This document shows, piece after piece, positions 3,337-5,171 of a stretch of DNA of 5,171 nt (the stretch's first letter is position 1; every line of letters starts with the position of its first letter). Both the position numbers and the translations under genes were made by a program. Source of the DNA: Holosporaceae bacterium (GTDB taxonomy: Bacteria > Pseudomonadota > Alphaproteobacteria > UBA3830). Location: the NCBI GenBank assembly GCA_031269645.1, contig JAISYW010000007.1, forward strand, positions 1 to 5,171, given 5' to 3'. The notes beneath the pieces were generated by a model that did not search any database, was not told the DNA's origin, and saw only the letters and a program-made list of their open reading frames with translations.

Positions 3337-5171
3337 TTAATCTTCGCTGTTATCTGTTTTCTTTTGCGCGTAACTCTTGGTTTTCTTGGCGTTTTGCGCC
3401 TTTTTGCTCAGCCCGTTTTTCTCTATGTAATCCTGCCCTTGTTCCATCACTTCTCTCGCCTCGTCCTTCAAACTTATACAGTTGAAATACGCGTCGGAGC
3501 CGGTATTGCCCTCGTTCTCGCAAAGGTTCTTTTTCTTATCGCTGTCTTTGTCCTTGAATCCGTAAATTTCTTTGAGCGAAACGCGAAATTCTTTAAGAAA
3601 AAGGCTTTTATCTGTCGCTTTGGCCACTGCACTATGCTGATAATTCAAACACCAACCGATAAAAGCCGCAAATAGGTTATCGGCCAATTCTTGCGTGCCA
3701 TTTTTCGACTCTAGTATCGGCGTTCCGCCTCTAGTCTTAGATTCTTTCCAGTCTTCCTTATCATCCACTTCGACGTAAGCATGAATAAAATTGGGGCATA
3801 GGCTATGAGTTCGACCGATTTTCTTTCTCTGCGATTCAATAGCCGCGCACTCCGGGAAGTAATATTTATTCTTTTTCAGGAGCTTAAGGCCCTCAATGGC
3901 AAACGCGAATATCCCTTCGCGCTCTTTCAGAAGTTTTTCCTTGATATTTCGTATCAGCTTTCTCTCGTTCGCGGCTTTCGGGTCTTTGACGAAACGTATT
4001 TTAAAAGGCACTATATCAAGGCGACGGCCAAAACCATAAGCTGTATCCCTGATTGTTGGCATAGCGTTAATTGAAAATATCAGTTTTGCCGTTGGTCTGT
4101 AAGTCAATGGGTTTTTAAATTTTTCCTCGACCTGTATCGGATCGCCGCTTGTTATCGCTTTTATCAACTGCGTGTTGAGTGAACCTTTGACTTCGTTCTC
4201 GGTGGAAATATTCAGCGTTTTATCCCGTATCTGCGCCACCGAGAACGGGCTTTTAAACCTTTCCAGAGATACGGTGCTTATTTTTTCTATGCCGCCGACA
4301 AGCTCCGTCATAATATCGCACAGCACGCTCTTTCCGTTGCTCCCGTCTCCAAGAAAGAACCAAAATTTATGCGCCGCGACGCTGTTAGACAAACAATAAC
4401 CCATTACCATTTGTACATACTGAACCATTTCTGCTCTATCGTAAGTTTTATCTTCCTCGTCGAAAATCGTTTTGAGGAATTTAAAAAATTTTGGACACGT
4501 TTTTTCAGGGTCAAATATCTCATCTTCCGGCGGCTCTGTATATTGTGTTGGTATCTGAATGGCGGAGAAAATAAATTTATCATGCTTCTCCAAATTGAAA
4601 CTGTTTATATTGAGCAACCCATTTTCCAGGTTGATATAATCTCTCGCTTCCTCTACTTTTAACTCGTCCAACTCCCAGCAGTCATAGCCGAACGTGCTCA
4701 TATACCTTCTCTCTATTTCAGACGTCCACTCGGATTCATATTTCAGGAAAAACCTCCTGAGAAGCCTCTTTAATTTCTTATCGCTGATGACCTGCCAGTA
4801 GTTGTCTTTATAGATATAGTATTCGCCGGAGTCGTGAAGGAGTATTTCATAGTTCAGCAACAGATATCTTGTGAAAACATTGTATTTTATACTGACAAAC
4901 GTATTACTATCTTCCTCATAATCTGGAGTATCGTCAAACTCATCGTCTTCATTCTGAATATCCTCCGCGCCCTCCGAGTCAACAGGCTCGTCGCTGTCTT
5001 CCTCGTCGTCGTTTCTCCGCTTATAGGTTTTCCCTATTTTACTGGGTTTTCCACTGTCATGTTTTTCAATTTTCAGTTCCGAATAGATGAAACCTAATTT
5101 TTCCTTTTCCTCCCGTGTCAGACTTAAAATTCCAAATGATGGCGAGTAATCATAATTTTCTTCGTACTTGA
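3337..5171 (-). CDS. P4/D5-family phage or plasmid primase-helicase, 5'-partial
   Basis: Superfamily 3 replicative helicase joined to a primase, the type that initiates replication of P4-like satellites, phages and some plasmids in the cytoplasm. The frame is open from the window edge to TAA, giving 610 visible residues; the N-terminus is outside. A TTG at 4860 has no ribosome binding site, and the frame runs open for 103 codons before it, so it is not the start. Visible in order: an Asp/Glu-rich linker (residues 53-88); a D5_N-like region with NLENGLLNI (about 180-188); Walker A GDGSNGKS (274-281, bases 4350-4327); Walker B-like LNISTENE (319-326); motif C KLIFSINAMP with sensor Asn (about 362-371); arginine finger GRRLDIVPF; then AFAIEGLKLL, typical of the end of the family's helicase domain. 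About 170 further residues form a Lys-rich, probably disordered tail. Family knowledge predicts a catalytic primase domain upstream, unseen here. The helicase assignment is secure. Confidence 0.95.
   Translation of the reverse strand, partial: KYEENYDYSPSFGILSLTREEKEKLGFIYSELKIEKHDSGKPSKIGKTYKRRNDDEEDSDEPVDSEGAEDIQNEDDEFDDTPDYEEDSNTFVSIKYNVFTRYLLLNYEILLHDSGEYYIYKDNYWQVISDKKLKRLLRRFFLKYESEWTSEIERRYMSTFGYDCWELDELKVEEARDYINLENGLLNINSFNLEKHDKFIFSAIQIPTQYTEPPEDEIFDPEKTCPKFFKFLKTIFDEEDKTYDRAEMVQYVQMVMGYCLSNSVAAHKFWFFLGDGSNGKSVLCDIMTELVGGIEKISTVSLERFKSPFSVAQIRDKTLNISTENEVKGSLNTQLIKAITSGDPIQVEEKFKNPLTYRPTAKLIFSINAMPTIRDTAYGFGRRLDIVPFKIRFVKDPKAANERKLIRNIKEKLLKEREGIFAFAIEGLKLLKKNKYYFPECAAIESQRKKIGRTHSLCPNFIHAYVEVDDKEDWKESKTRGGTPILESKNGTQELADNLFAAFIGWCLNYQHSAVAKATDKSLFLKEFRVSLKEIYGFKDKDSDKKKNLCENEGNTGSDAYFNCISLKDEAREVMEQGQDYIEKNGLSKKAQNAKKTKSYAQKKTDNSED

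Noticed and set aside
3364..5097. Several plus-strand open frames opposite the primase
   Set aside because: All are antisense to a gene with clear helicase motifs and have no ribosome binding sites or recognisable domains.
1..5171. TGA recoding (reassigned stop or selenocysteine) because frames stay open after the micro-ORF TGAs
   Set aside because: The four larger genes use TGG for Trp and contain no in-frame TGA, and open runs of about 30 codons are expected by chance.

Overview
This is a bacterial, AT-rich window (roughly 40% G+C by eye) in which every convincing gene lies on the minus strand. Genes start with ATG or GTG behind AGGAGG-type ribosome binding sites and use the standard code. 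The one recognisable product is a P4/D5-type phage or plasmid replication primase-helicase. The other genes match no family I know, so the window looks like accessory DNA: an integrated phage, satellite or plasmid. I cannot name the organism.

Layout in minus-strand reading order. (1) 5171-3337: the primase-helicase, open at the window edge, so its N-terminus lies outside. (2) 3330-3198: a 133-bp element just after the primase stop. It has a near-identical second copy at 1445-1313. (3) 3197-2716: no large gene, but a good promoter (2914-2885) and a leader of about 160 nt with two coupled micro-ORFs. (4) 2715-2134 and 2144-1656: two tandem, diverged paralogues of unknown function, overlapping by 11 bp and clearly co-translated. 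(5) 1619-1566: a perfect 18-bp inverted repeat; then a possible relic of a gene 3' end (1562-1452), the second 133-bp element, and a terminator (1246-1224). (6) 1132-1104: a second promoter, leading into a hairpin, a 27-codon ORF and then an orphan gene of 186 residues (880-320). (7) 319-1: no intact large gene, but a second copy of the hairpin plus short-peptide module, further micro-ORFs, and the ribosome binding site of a next gene just outside the left edge.

Two kinds of duplicated structure stand out. The 133-bp element sits at a fixed distance behind two stop codons at exactly 1885 bp offset. It can fold into competing hairpins, and three of its four core substitutions preserve pairing only in plus-strand RNA. 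The hairpin/short-peptide module occurs twice 875 bp apart; its encoded SIKYAR hexapeptide is conserved through synonymous changes only, and its stem is conserved as pairing although the arm sequences differ. Together with the tandem paralogues, this suggests a region built by repeated cassette duplication. How the genes cooperate cannot be told from sequence beyond the replication role of the primase.
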